Assembly (NCBI GenBank): GCA_937925595.1
Contig: CALALQ010000103.1
Span: 1 to 57,920 of the forward strand
DNA: 57,920 nt
Reading direction: 5' to 3'
DNA from: an uncultured Demequina sp.
Lineage (GTDB): Bacteria > Actinomycetota > Actinomycetes > Actinomycetales > Demequinaceae
Shown: piece after piece, positions 1 to 8,433 of the stretch
How positions within the stretch are numbered: the stretch's first letter is position 1
How the letters are laid out: the number at the start of each line of letters is the position of its first letter
The notes under the pieces: model-generated
Seen by the model: only the letters and a program-made list of their open reading frames with translations
The model's database searches: none
What the model was told of the DNA's origin: nothing
Made by a program: the position numbers and the translations under genes

Positions 1-462
1 GCCGATGTATGGCGTGGGCTGCGAGTCCGGACCCTCGGGCGCTATGAACTCGAGCCGTGCCAGGGCGCGCACCGCCGCCACAAACCACTCGGCGACCATC
101 TCGTCGATCTCGCCCTGCACACCGGAGTACGCGACAACGAGCCCGTCACGCACCACGCCGCCGGGGTAGATGATGTCGCCCTCGCGGTACAGGTGCGGGT
201 AGTGGGTGCGCAGCGTGGAGGTGTCGCGGCCGGTGCGGAACGCGACAGCGGCCTTGGCCGTGGCGTAGCCCAGCGTCTTCTCGTGCACGCGACCGCCGGG
301 GTGCGCGGTGAACAGAATCGAGCCGTCTCCCGCCGCGGGATCCAGCACCACAAGCGATCCCTCGTAGCCGTTCAGGAGGCCAAGATCAGCGCCGCGAGTG
401 AGCCCGGGCTCGATCATCGCCCAAGCGTTCTCGCAGATCTCTCGCGACAATCCCGTGAACAT
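1..462 (-). CDS. GlcG/HbpS-like protein (3' end outside window)
   Basis: The minus-strand frame is open from an ATG at 462 to the window edge (154 codons, no stop reached). A strong AGGAGGAGG ribosome binding site lies at 468-476. The pattern resembles the GlcG/HbpS (DUF336) fold: a central stretch with a conserved alanine/lysine segment (TLGYATAKAAVAFRTG), then a Pro-Gly-Gly-Val turn and a Ser-Gly-Val segment followed by Glu-Ile-Asp-Glu. Family members bind haem or cobalamin-like ligands, or act as small sensory or accessory proteins. The gene is divergent from the MFS exporter, so the two may share the operator between them. The family assignment rests on pattern only and the C-terminus is missing. 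Confidence 0.6.
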   Translation of the reverse strand, partial: MFTGLSREICENAWAMIEPGLTRGADLGLLNGYEGSLVVLDPAAGDGSILFTAHPGGRVHEKTLGYATAKAAVAFRTGRDTSTLRTHYPHLYREGDIIYPGGVVRDGLVVAYSGVQGEIDEMVAEWFVAAVRALARLEFIAPEGPDSQPTPYIG

Positions 463-495
463 CAAACCTCCTCCTAAGCGGGGCGACCGTCGCCG

Positions 496-525
496 TTGAC
501 AGCCGCCCACCTTGACCACCATAGA
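496..525 (+). promoter_or_regulatory. Putative sigma-70-type promoter for the MFS exporter
   Basis: TTGACA at 496-501 is followed, after 18 bp, by CATAGA at 520-525. Transcription would begin at about 532, inside the inverted repeat at 529-544. It lies between divergent genes. The -35 matches consensus and the -10 is weak. Confidence 0.4.
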
Positions 526-528
526 CCG

Positions 529-544
529 CTTACCATCCGGTAAG
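529..544. promoter_or_regulatory. Inverted repeat, possible operator
   Basis: CTTACC, a 4-base spacer and GGTAAG form a perfect 6-bp-arm inverted repeat. It sits in the divergent intergenic region, where the predicted start of transcription of the exporter would fall. This is a typical place for a TetR- or MarR-type repressor, but no such gene is visible in the window. Confidence 0.4.
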
Positions 545-624
545 AACTGCCGTACCATTGTGCCAGGCGGAGCGCTCGCTCTGGTCCCCCCTACAACTTG
601 GATTGGTCTGCTGTGCCCTCGCCC

Positions 625-1923
625 ATGTCTCCCTCCCCGGGTTCCGTGCCCGACGCTGCGGTTTCGGCCGTCCCCGGCGTCACCGAGGTCGCGGTCTACT
701 CCGATGAGGACAAGGCTCCTCCGATGCCTCACCGCCGCGCGGTGATCGTCCTGGTGATCCTTGCCATTGCGGCGTTCACGTTCTCGGCGAACGAAACCTC
801 CGTCATGGGAGTCATCTCGCTCATGGCGGAGGACATGAACCGCTCCGAGGCAGCCATCGGCCTCATGACCACGGTCTTCGCGATCGTCAACATGGTGCTG
901 TCCTTCCCTGCAGCACTCCTGCTCAAGCGACTCCCCCGCCGGTCTGTGCTCACCGGCACGGTGCTCGCGCTCGTCGTCGGCATGACGCTGGTCGCGACCG
1001 CGCAGAGTTTCGCGGCGCTGCTCATCGGCCGCGCAGTCTCCGGCGCCGGCCACGCGGCCTTCTGGGCGATCGTCACCCCCACCGTCGCCGGCATGTTCAC
1101 CTCCAAGGAGCGCGGCAAGTCCGTCTCTCGCCTGCTGCTCGGCGGCTCACTCTCGGGCATCATCGGCCTTCCACTCGTCACCTTCCTCGCGCAGCACGCC
1201 GGCTGGCGCGCTCCGTACTGGGTGCTCATCGGCCTTGCCCTGGCTGTCGCGGCAGGAATCTTCTTCCTCATGCCCAGCTTCCGCGCCGAGCACGGCACCG
1301 CCGCCCGCGGCCTCATCCCCTCGATGCCGATCTTTGTGCGCGTCCTCATCGTCTGCGCCCTCACGATCGTGGCGCAGGCCATCACCTGGACCTTCATCAC
1401 CCCGTTCGCCACGGGTGTCGCGGGCTTCTCGAAGTCCGCCGTGCCCACCCTCCTGCTGATCGGCGGCATGTCCGGCGTGGCTGCGATGTATGCGGTGGGC
1501 CGCTTCGTTGACCGCTACCCGGTCAAGACCGTCGCGTTCGGCCTCGCCTGCTTCGTGACCCTCTGGGCGCTCATGTCGACCCTTGGCCACTTCAAGCCCG
1601 TGCTGGTGCTGTGCGTCATCCTGCAAGGGCTTTCGACGTCCGTGCTGGTCGCGTCCATGGTCATGTGGGCCATCCGCCACGCCCCCGGCTCCACGGACAC
1701 CGCGAATGGCATCTACGCCACCGCCTTCTCGGCAGGCAACGCGAGCGGCTCACTCGGCGGTTCCGCCCTGCTCGCCGCTGCCGGCGCCGCGTGGCTCCCC
1801 GTCGCCTCGCTCGTGGTCTCGATCGCGGCCGCCACCCTGGTGTGGACCATGCGCGGCGCCTCGATGCGCGGCCTGCGCATGCGTCTGCGAGTGGAATCAC
1901 CCACACGCCTCATCAAGCGCTAG
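625..1923 (+). CDS. MFS transporter (DHA1-like, AraJ/YdhP type)
   Basis: Probable proton-driven exporter of small molecules in the cytoplasmic membrane. The protein shows about 12 hydrophobic segments beginning around residue 38, a loop 2-3 basic motif (LLLKRLPRRS) and a central loop after TM6, and is about 430 residues long. The start is uncertain. An in-frame TTG at 598 and GTG at 613 lie further upstream. ATG 724, just before TM1 and preceded by AAGG at 711-714, would give the roughly 400 residues usual for the family. Codon use between 625 and 724 looks coding, so 625 is kept. It is divergent from the GlcG/HbpS-like gene, with a promoter and inverted repeat between. The substrate cannot be read from the sequence. 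Confidence 0.85.
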   Translation: MSPSPGSVPDAAVSAVPGVTEVAVYSDEDKAPPMPHRRAVIVLVILAIAAFTFSANETSVMGVISLMAEDMNRSEAAIGLMTTVFAIVNMVLSFPAALLLKRLPRRSVLTGTVLALVVGMTLVATAQSFAALLIGRAVSGAGHAAFWAIVTPTVAGMFTSKERGKSVSRLLLGGSLSGIIGLPLVTFLAQHAGWRAPYWVLIGLALAVAAGIFFLMPSFRAEHGTAARGLIPSMPIFVRVLIVCALTIVAQAITWTFITPFATGVAGFSKSAVPTLLLIGGMSGVAAMYAVGRFVDRYPVKTVAFGLACFVTLWALMSTLGHFKPVLVLCVILQGLSTSVLVASMVMWAIRHAPGSTDTANGIYATAFSAGNASGSLGGSALLAAAGAAWLPVASLVVSIAAATLVWTMRGASMRGLRMRLRVESPTRLIKR

Positions 1924-1988
1924 GGCGACACCACCTGGCCTTGGTACCCTCACGTGTCGGCACGTGCGTGTCGCACTGAGGAGGCACC

Positions 1989-4928
1989 GTGGGGGCACGA
2001 CCGTACGTAGCAGGCGTCTTGGCATTGGGAATGGCACTTGCGGCCATCCCGGCAGCAGCAGACCAAGACCCGGAGATCCTCACCATCGACGGAACGGTCA
2101 CGCTCCTGGCCGACGCTACGAACACCCCAGCCGTCATTGTCACCGAATCTGGTGAGACCTATCCGATCGAGGGAGCCCGCATCGAGTCGCTCGACCCGGG
2201 CGATTTGATTCGCGCCACGATCCTCGAGTCAGAGACCAGCACCGAACCTCACACCCTGCTGTCCTCGAGCATCATCGCCGAGGCGCCGCCGGCTCAGACC
2301 GGCGCCAAGTCCTACGGCAAGGTGCGCCAGCTCGACATCGCGGTGAACACCAATTCCAACACGGGCTACACCCAGCCGAGCAACTCGCAGATTCAGACGT
2401 GGGTGCAGCAGGTCAGTGACTACTGGGTGGCTAACACAGGCGGCGCCTTCGGCGGCTTCAACGTCCGCAAGATCGTGCGCTACTCCTCGACCCTCAAGTG
2501 CAACTCTGCTGACGACTTCGCATGGGCCAACGAGGCGGCCAAGAAGATTCAGTCGGGCCGCACGTGGGACTACTACGTCAAGGACTGGACGTCCGGCAAC
2601 GTCGAGCACCTGCTGATGTTCGGCGAGTGCCGCAACGACGCCAAGGCCGCCGTCGGCACCCTGGGCAATGGACTGGACTGGGGCGGCTGGATGGTCGTCC
2701 AGGACGACCTCGTCGGCTCTGCCGCGGGCCGCTCGGCAACGCCCTTCGTCGTCGCGCATGAGCTGGGACACAACCTGGGCCTTGAGCATGCGAACGGCAT
2801 GAAGACCTCCGGCTGCACCATCAACGTCGGCCTGTTCTCCGAGGTCTCGAACTGCCCCCAGCTGCCCTATGAGGACCGCCACTCGGTGATGGGCATCGGC
2901 ATCCCCAATGTCACGATCCCCAAGCTCGACATCTACCGTCGCGACTGGCTTGGCACGCTCGACACGAACGAGATCGCGAATGTCACGGGCGTGGTCAACA
3001 ACAACTACACCTTGAGTCCGGTGGGCGGCACTGGCCTCAAGGGTGTCAAGATCACCTCCGGCAGCGCGGTCTACTACGTCGAGTTCCGCCACCCCACCAC
3101 TGACGCGAACACCTACGCGGCCCAGCAGGGCCAGCTGCCCGTGGTGCGCGTAGTGAAGGTCAACAACGGCACCAGCCCCGATCGCAGCCAGACCACCTTC
3201 GTGCCCACCCGCTACTCGACGCATTCGAAGGTCTACGGCCCTGGCCTGTTCGCCAATGAGTTCTTCATCTCGGACAACGGCCGGCTGATGATCACGGTGG
3301 GCAGCGTGGGAGCAACGGCCACGATCAATGTGCGCACCCTCGCCTCCGGCTCCACCTTCTCCACTATTTCCATTCCTGCGCCCACGCTCGGCGCGGCGGT
3401 GGTGGGCACTCCGGTGGCCCCCACCATCGGCAGCACCACGCCATCCGACGTCGGCTTGATCTACGACTGGTACGTGGGAGGCACTCGCGTTGCCGGCGGC
3501 TCCACGTACACACCCAAGTCCGCCGACGTCGGCAAGTCGCTCAAGGTGACCGTGACGGCGGCCCGCTCCGGCTACCTGCCCAAGCAGGTGACCTCGGCAG
3601 CCGTCACTGTGGGCGCCGCGAACCCCTCACTGAGCGCGATCCCGGCGGTGGGCAAGGCCATCAAGGTGACGCCTTCAGCGACCGTTCCGTCGGGCGCGAC
3701 AGTCACCTATCAGTGGAAGCTCAACGGCACCAACATCTCTGGCGCCACCACCAACACCTACACGCCGACGCTGTCGGACCTGGGCAAGACCCTCAGTGTC
3801 CAAGTGTCGGCCACGTGGGCACTCGGTTCCCTTTCGCAGAGCTCGTTCGGGATGGTGGTTGAGCCGGGCACGATGACCTCGACGCTCGCCCCCGTCATCA
3901 GCGGCACCATGAAGGTGGGCCAGACCCTCACCGCGAGCGCGGGAGCCACCGCGCCCATCGCAGAGACCGTCTCGTATCAGTGGCGTGCGGATGGCAAGGC
4001 CATCCCCGGTGCCACCGCTCCCACGTGGGTGATCACCAAGAAGTACTACGGCAGCTCGATCACCATTGCGGTGACCTCTACCGCGTACGGCTACAAGGCG
4101 TTCACCAAGTCCTCCGCGGGCCGCGTCGTGACCTCCGGCGGCGCGATGACCATCAAGTCGCCCAAGCTGTCCGGCACAGCTCGCGTGGGCACCAAGCTCA
4201 CTCCCAACGTTGGCGAGTTCGTGGCCGGCGCCAAGGTGAGCTATCAGTGGCTGCTCAACGGCAAGGCCATCAAGGGCGCTACGGGCAAGACCTACACACC
4301 CAAGGCGTCGCAACTGGGCAAGAAGATCTCGCTCAAGGTCACCGCCAAGCACTCTCGCCTCAAAACGGTCACCAAGACCACGAGCGCACTCAAGATCGCC
4401 AAGGGCACACTCACCGCGCCCACGCCCACGATCTCCGGCTCCGCGGTAGTGGGCAAGAAGCTCACGGCGAAGGTCGGCACGTGGACCTCTGGCACCAAGC
4501 TCACCTACAAGTGGTACGCGAACGGCAAGGTCATCAAGGGCGCCACGGGCAAGTCCTTCACGGTCAAGAGCGCTCAGGCGGGCAAGAAGATCACGGTCAA
4601 GGTGACGGGCAAGAAGACCGCCTACACCACCAAGACCAAGACCTCCCCGAGCCTCGGCGTCCTCAAGACGGCCACCCCCAAGATCACCGGCACCACCAAG
4701 GTGGGCAGCACCCTCACGGTCAGCCGCGGCACCTGGACCACGGGCACCACATTCACGTATCAGTGGTACGCGGACGGCATCGCGATCCCCGGTGCCACGG
4801 AACCAACACTCCTGCTAACAGAGGCTGAAGGCGGCGTTCCCATCACCGTGAAGGTCAAGGGAGTGAAGACCGGTTGGACCACTGTGACCAAGACGTCGGC
4901 CGCCACCAAGCCCGTCGCCTACGTGTAG
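1989..4928 (+). CDS. Secreted zinc metalloprotease (metzincin, gametolysin/M11-like) with Ig-like repeats
   Basis: A 979-residue secreted protein with GTG start and GAGGAGG at 1979-1985. A signal peptide covers about residues 1-25 (ending AAIPAAA). The catalytic domain carries HELGHNLGLEH at residues 257-267, the HExxHxxGxxH zinc site, followed by a Met-turn (HSVMGIG). This places it with metzincins; the spacing and cysteines recall peptidase M11 and reprolysins. From about residue 460 there are six tandem domains of roughly 80 residues, each with a Y-x-W-x3-G core followed by I-x-GAT (for example YQWLLNGKAIKGAT). The later copies are increasingly lysine-rich. There is no LPXTG motif, so the repeats may bind the wall or a polysaccharide. 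The substrate is unknown. Confidence 0.85.
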   Translation: MGARPYVAGVLALGMALAAIPAAADQDPEILTIDGTVTLLADATNTPAVIVTESGETYPIEGARIESLDPGDLIRATILESETSTEPHTLLSSSIIAEAPPAQTGAKSYGKVRQLDIAVNTNSNTGYTQPSNSQIQTWVQQVSDYWVANTGGAFGGFNVRKIVRYSSTLKCNSADDFAWANEAAKKIQSGRTWDYYVKDWTSGNVEHLLMFGECRNDAKAAVGTLGNGLDWGGWMVVQDDLVGSAAGRSATPFVVAHELGHNLGLEHANGMKTSGCTINVGLFSEVSNCPQLPYEDRHSVMGIGIPNVTIPKLDIYRRDWLGTLDTNEIANVTGVVNNNYTLSPVGGTGLKGVKITSGSAVYYVEFRHPTTDANTYAAQQGQLPVVRVVKVNNGTSPDRSQTTFVPTRYSTHSKVYGPGLFANEFFISDNGRLMITVGSVGATATINVRTLASGSTFSTISIPAPTLGAAVVGTPVAPTIGSTTPSDVGLIYDWYVGGTRVAGGSTYTPKSADVGKSLKVTVTAARSGYLPKQVTSAAVTVGAANPSLSAIPAVGKAIKVTPSATVPSGATVTYQWKLNGTNISGATTNTYTPTLSDLGKTLSVQVSATWALGSLSQSSFGMVVEPGTMTSTLAPVISGTMKVGQTLTASAGATAPIAETVSYQWRADGKAIPGATAPTWVITKKYYGSSITIAVTSTAYGYKAFTKSSAGRVVTSGGAMTIKSPKLSGTARVGTKLTPNVGEFVAGAKVSYQWLLNGKAIKGATGKTYTPKASQLGKKISLKVTAKHSRLKTVTKTTSALKIAKGTLTAPTPTISGSAVVGKKLTAKVGTWTSGTKLTYKWYANGKVIKGATGKSFTVKSAQAGKKITVKVTGKKTAYTTKTKTSPSLGVLKTATPKITGTTKVGSTLTVSRGTWTTGTTFTYQWYADGIAIPGATEPTLLLTEAEGGVPITVKVKGVKTGWTTVTKTSAATKPVAYV

Positions 4929-4949
4929 CTGCGGTGCCAACCCGGCCAT

Positions 4950-4959
4950 AGCGTCGGGC
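4950..4959. repeat. Dispersed 10-mer AGCGTCGGGC (first intergenic copy; all copies listed)
   Basis: AGCGTCGGGC starts at 4950, 16932, 26424, 35912, 37234, 43666, 45722, 51084, 52237 and 55663. Its complement GCCCGACGCT starts at 648, 5279, 26743, 32094, 33721, 35875, 41575, 49788 and 53589. That makes 19 exact copies, ten in one orientation and nine in the other, usually preceded by C or T and followed by A or C. At about 65% GC, fewer than one copy is expected by chance. Copies at 4950, 32094, 33721, 35912, 37234, 45722 and 53589 lie within about 25 bp after a stop codon. The shorter core CCGACGCT/AGCGTCGG recurs about as often again. Function unknown. Confidence 0.8.
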
Positions 4960-5020
4960 ATGCCCCTCAAGCCATTACGCTTGCGCCAAGAGTTCCAACC
5001 AAGGCCGCAAAGGAGCAGCG

Positions 5021-6376
5021 ATGAGCAACGAGCAGGTGGTGTACACCCTCGACCCCGACGAGCAGGTAACGCACTGGTACAACATCATGGCGGACCTGCC
5101 CACACCCCCTCCGCCGCCGCTGCACCCGGGCACTCGTGAGCCCGTGGGGCCGGAGGATCTGGCGCCGCTGTTCCCCATGGAGCTGATCCTGCAGGAGGTC
5201 TCGCAGGAGCGGTACATCGAGATCCCGCAGCCCGTCTTGGACGTGTACGCCCAGTACCGCCCGTCGCCGCTTTACAGGGCCCGACGCTGGGAGGCCAAGC
5301 TCGGAACGCCGGCTCGCATTTACTACAAGTACGAGGGCGTCTCCCCGGCTGGGTCGCACAAGGTCAACACCGCGGTGCCCCAGGTGTACTACAACGTGAA
5401 GAACGGCATCCGCCGCCTTACCACCGAGACCGGCGCGGGCCAGTGGGGCACCGCGCTGAGCTATGCGTGCTCGCTGTTCGATGCCGAGTGCGAGGTGTGG
5501 CAGGTGGGCGTCTCGTACGACGGCAAGCCGCAGCGTCGGACCCTTATCGAGGTGTTTGGCGGCAAGGTGCACCGCTCGCCCTCTCGCCTCACAGAGGCTG
5601 GCAAGGCGTTCCCTGAGGGTCACCCCGGCTCGCTCGGCATCGCGATCTCCGAGGCGGTCGAGGTGGCCGCGCAGGATCCCGAGGCGAAGTACGCCCTTGG
5701 CTCCGTGCTGAACCACGTGCTGCTGCACCAGACGGTCATCGGCGAAGAGGCGCTCAAGCAGCTCGCCAAGGCTGGCGAGGGTGCGCCGGACGTGGTGCTC
5801 GGCTGCGCTGGCGGTGGCTCCAACTTCGCGGGCCTCGCCTTCCCGTTCCTGCGTGAGAACCTCACGAACGGTGCGGGCACTCGGATCGTGGCCGTCGAGC
5901 CCGCCTCGTGCCCCACGATCACGCGAGGCGAGTACCGCTACGACTTTGGCGACACCGCGGGCATGACGCCGCTCATGAAGATGTACACGCTGGGCCACGA
6001 CTTTGTGCCGTCACCCATTCACGCGGGCGGCCTGCGCTACCACGGCATGGCGCCGCTGGTCTCGCACGCGGTGCACGAGGGGCTGATCGGCGCCGTGGCG
6101 CTGCCGCAGAACGAGTGCTTCGAGGCTGGCGTCGAGTTCGCTCGCACGCAGGGCATCGTTCCCGCGCCCGAGTCTTCACACGCTCTTGCTCAGGCTCGCC
6201 GCGAGGCGCTTGAGGCGAAGGAGCTTGGCGAGGAGCGGGTCATCGTGATCGGCCTGTCTGGTCACGGCCTGCTCGAGCTTGGCGCGTACGAGCAGTTCCT
6301 CAGCGGCTCGCTGTCTGACGACGCGCTGTCTGAGGAGGCGCTGACGGAGTCGCTCGCGGGAGTGCCGCAGGTCTAG
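5021..6376 (+). CDS. trpB: Tryptophan synthase beta chain-like PLP enzyme (TrpB2 type)
   Basis: Joins L-serine and indole to make tryptophan using pyridoxal phosphate. The PLP lysine is Lys114 in GSHKVNTA, and the phosphate-binding loop is GCAGGGSN at residues 261-268. At 451 residues with a long N-terminal extension it matches the TrpB2 branch rather than the roughly 400-residue TrpB1. TrpB2 proteins usually work without a TrpA partner and may salvage indole. No trpA or other trp gene is nearby, which fits a stand-alone role. AAGGAGCAG precedes ATG 5021. A strong bidirectional terminator follows the gene. Confidence 0.92.
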   Translation: MSNEQVVYTLDPDEQVTHWYNIMADLPTPPPPPLHPGTREPVGPEDLAPLFPMELILQEVSQERYIEIPQPVLDVYAQYRPSPLYRARRWEAKLGTPARIYYKYEGVSPAGSHKVNTAVPQVYYNVKNGIRRLTTETGAGQWGTALSYACSLFDAECEVWQVGVSYDGKPQRRTLIEVFGGKVHRSPSRLTEAGKAFPEGHPGSLGIAISEAVEVAAQDPEAKYALGSVLNHVLLHQTVIGEEALKQLAKAGEGAPDVVLGCAGGGSNFAGLAFPFLRENLTNGAGTRIVAVEPASCPTITRGEYRYDFGDTAGMTPLMKMYTLGHDFVPSPIHAGGLRYHGMAPLVSHAVHEGLIGAVALPQNECFEAGVEFARTQGIVPAPESSHALAQARREALEAKELGEERVIVIGLSGHGLLELGAYEQFLSGSLSDDALSEEALTESLAGVPQV

Positions 6377-6383
6377 TCGACAT

Positions 6384-6432
6384 AAGAAAGCGCGCCGCAC
6401 CGGGCAGTGAACCTGGTGCGGCGCGCTTCTTT
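6384..6432. terminator. Bidirectional intrinsic terminator
   Basis: An approximately 17-bp GC-rich stem (GCGCGCCGCACC pairing with GGTGCGGCGCGC, extended by AAGAAA/TTCTTT) closes a 13-base loop. A-rich and T-rich flanks allow termination from both sides. It separates the convergent trpB2-type gene and the membrane-protein gene at 6444. Confidence 0.9.
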
Positions 6433-6443
6433 GTTGCTGCTGG

Positions 6444-7007
6444 CTAGAACTTGTCCGGCAGGTCTTCCTTAGTGAAGGTGATGTTCAGGTAGCCAAGTTC
6501 GTGCGCCTTCTTGGTGAGGTAACCGGCGGCGGCGTCCCTTCCGTAGATGCGGCGGGTCTGGTTCGCCTGCTTGCGCGTCGACTCTGACTGCAGCACGTGG
6601 CCCAGCGCCTCAAGCGCCGTGGCATCGAGCACGGGAGTGGGCGCGGGCTTCGCGGCCTCCTCCTCAACCGGCGCGGCACCCACCGCGACCTGCGTGGTGG
6701 CGACTCGCTCACGAAGGTCCGCGATGTCAAGGTGCACCCAGGCGAGACCGTGAGCCAGGTGCTGGCTAATGCCCAGCACGGCCCAAAACGGCACCGTCGC
6801 GAGGACACCTGCAATGAGGCCCACAAAGAAGAATCCCGTGTTGAACACGGATTCTTCGACATATTCGTTGTCGATCCACGCGCCGTCAATCGTGGCGTTA
6901 AGGTTTCCCAGAACAATCCCTGTTCCCACGGCCTGGATGAGCGTCCATGCAAGCAGCAGGTAGGCATAGAACCGGGTGGTGCGGAAGGTCAAGGGCAGTG
7001 AAGTCAT
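6444..7007 (-). CDS. Two-TM membrane protein of unknown function
   Basis: A 187-residue protein I do not recognise. Two hydrophobic segments (about residues 14-35 and 58-80) enclose a short acidic extracytoplasmic loop. An Ala/Pro/Glu-rich linker follows, then a charged C-terminal region (about 130-187) with QTRRIYGRDAAAGYLTKKAH, which looks like a small folded cytoplasmic domain. It ends at the shared terminator and is the last of three minus-strand genes (7644, 7079, 6444). Gaps of 19 and 71 bp make a loose operon possible. No function can be assigned. Confidence 0.7.
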   Translation of the reverse strand: MTSLPLTFRTTRFYAYLLLAWTLIQAVGTGIVLGNLNATIDGAWIDNEYVEESVFNTGFFFVGLIAGVLATVPFWAVLGISQHLAHGLAWVHLDIADLRERVATTQVAVGAAPVEEEAAKPAPTPVLDATALEALGHVLQSESTRKQANQTRRIYGRDAAAGYLTKKAHELGYLNITFTKEDLPDKF

Positions 7008-7078
7008 GCGGGGGATGTTAGCGGGCCAAATGCATCCTGACCAGGGATTTCGAAAGGTTTCGATTTCCTCGTGAGAAA

Positions 7079-7624
7079 TCAGCGGCGGTCCAGATCCAAG
7101 AGCCGACGCTCCTGCCGCCGGTAGTCGGCAATGCTGATTTCTGCGCGAGAGACGGCGGCGAGGTAGTTCTTGAGTTCGGCGTCGAGGTCCGGATCGGTGA
7201 GTACCGGGAAGTAGCTGCCGTGGAAGAGGAAGACTTCCGCCAATGCTGACCAGCCGGGGACGTCGCGAGCATCCGTGATGGCGCCCACCGCCTGGAACCC
7301 TGCGGGAGTTGGCTGGAGGCCGGAGTCGATGTCCGCGCGCAGGCCCGCAGCGTGGAGGTCATCCGCGATGACGTCAGAGCGGCGCCAGCCCATCCCCGCG
7401 TTGTCGTAGGGGTACTTGGAGCCGTGGCGCGCATCCCGGGACAGGTACGGCAGCAGGTCCGCAAATTGATCGTCGAACTCGGGGCGAGGCTTTGCTGCCC
7501 GGCGAGACTTCAGGTTCAGCCACGCCTGCTCTGGCGTAACGCGACCGGAGGCGACCTGAGCGACTGCTTCACGCAGAGCGTCGTCCGGTATCTCCTCCCC
7601 CAAGGTCACGTGTTCGCTGGCCAT
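7079..7624 (-). CDS. Hypothetical protein
   Basis: A 181-residue soluble acidic protein with no signal peptide or membrane segment, not recognised. The N-terminus is helical (residues 8-45). The middle holds a Tyr/Asp/Gly/Trp-rich stretch (YPYDNAGMGWRRSDVIADDL), and the C-terminus is a charged helix rich in Arg and Leu. The start ATG at 7624 lies 19 bp downstream of the stop of the TPR gene, so the two are probably co-transcribed. Confidence 0.65.
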   Translation of the reverse strand: MASEHVTLGEEIPDDALREAVAQVASGRVTPEQAWLNLKSRRAAKPRPEFDDQFADLLPYLSRDARHGSKYPYDNAGMGWRRSDVIADDLHAAGLRADIDSGLQPTPAGFQAVGAITDARDVPGWSALAEVFLFHGSYFPVLTDPDLDAELKNYLAAVSRAEISIADYRRQERRLLDLDRR

Positions 7625-7643
7625 GACCCCATCATGCCGCGCG

Positions 7644-8252
7644 TCACTCGCCGATGAGCCGAATGCTGTCCTCTGCCTGCTCCAGGAGTCGCGGCATTAC
7701 CAGGTGGTGGAAGTCCGGAACGTACTCGCTGTCCTCCGTCACCGAGAACTGCGCGAGCGCTTCAACGCGATCCGCGAGCGCCTCCTCGTGACGCCCCAAC
7801 TCCTCTAGTGCGTTGCTGCGGCCGTGCGCGAGGATCCCGCGGTACAGCGGCTGGTCGATCGGCTCACCCGCGTGCGCGTCAAGGTGCGCGATCGCCTCCG
7901 TGTAGATCTCGAGCGCCATCGCCGGCTCGCGCATGTACATGAGGTACGTGGCGTAGTTGCTGAAGGCCATGTCCATGACCTCGTGCGCGTGGTGCCCAAG
8001 GTCAAATCGCGCGATGCCATCACGCATGACGTCCACCGCAGCCTTGAAGTGCGGCATAGCGTCGTCGACACGATCTTGCCCGCAGTACCAACGCGCGCAG
8101 TAGTTGTGCTGGTTCGCGAGGGCCACGACCAACTCAGGGTCTTCGGCAGCGTTGAGCCGCTGCAGCCGCGCGAGTTCGGGAAACGGCTCCCTCACCTGCT
8201 CTGGGATCTTTGAGTCATCCATGGGCCCCACGCTATGGCTGGGGTGTGACAT
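7644..8252 (-). CDS. Tetratricopeptide-repeat-like protein
   Basis: A 202-residue, all-helical soluble protein. It has TPR-like pairs spaced about 34-40 residues apart: an N-x-H-N-Y/A-R-W segment near residue 49, a segment containing AFSNYATYLMYM near 95, and a segment containing LYRGILAHGRSNALEELGRH. TPRs mediate protein-protein contacts, so an adaptor role is likely, with unknown partner. An internal ATG at 8222 (MDDSKIPEQ) is an equally good start, because neither has a clear ribosome binding site. It heads a run of three small unknown genes on the minus strand. Confidence 0.65.
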   Translation of the reverse strand: MSHPSHSVGPMDDSKIPEQVREPFPELARLQRLNAAEDPELVVALANQHNYCARWYCGQDRVDDAMPHFKAAVDVMRDGIARFDLGHHAHEVMDMAFSNYATYLMYMREPAMALEIYTEAIAHLDAHAGEPIDQPLYRGILAHGRSNALEELGRHEEALADRVEALAQFSVTEDSEYVPDFHHLVMPRLLEQAEDSIRLIGE

Positions 8253-8433
8253 CGCGTGCCGCTCAGGCTCGGCTCACGCAAGACCCCTGATACATGACAA
8301 AATCACAGTGTTTTTCTGCGGTTCACCTCGTGGAAACTCGGGGCCATGTCCCGGAAACTCGGCATCCCTAAGTTCGGCACAGCATGGCGACCGCCGTGCG
8401 CTCCATCCACGAACCCCACCGACTGGAGACCCG

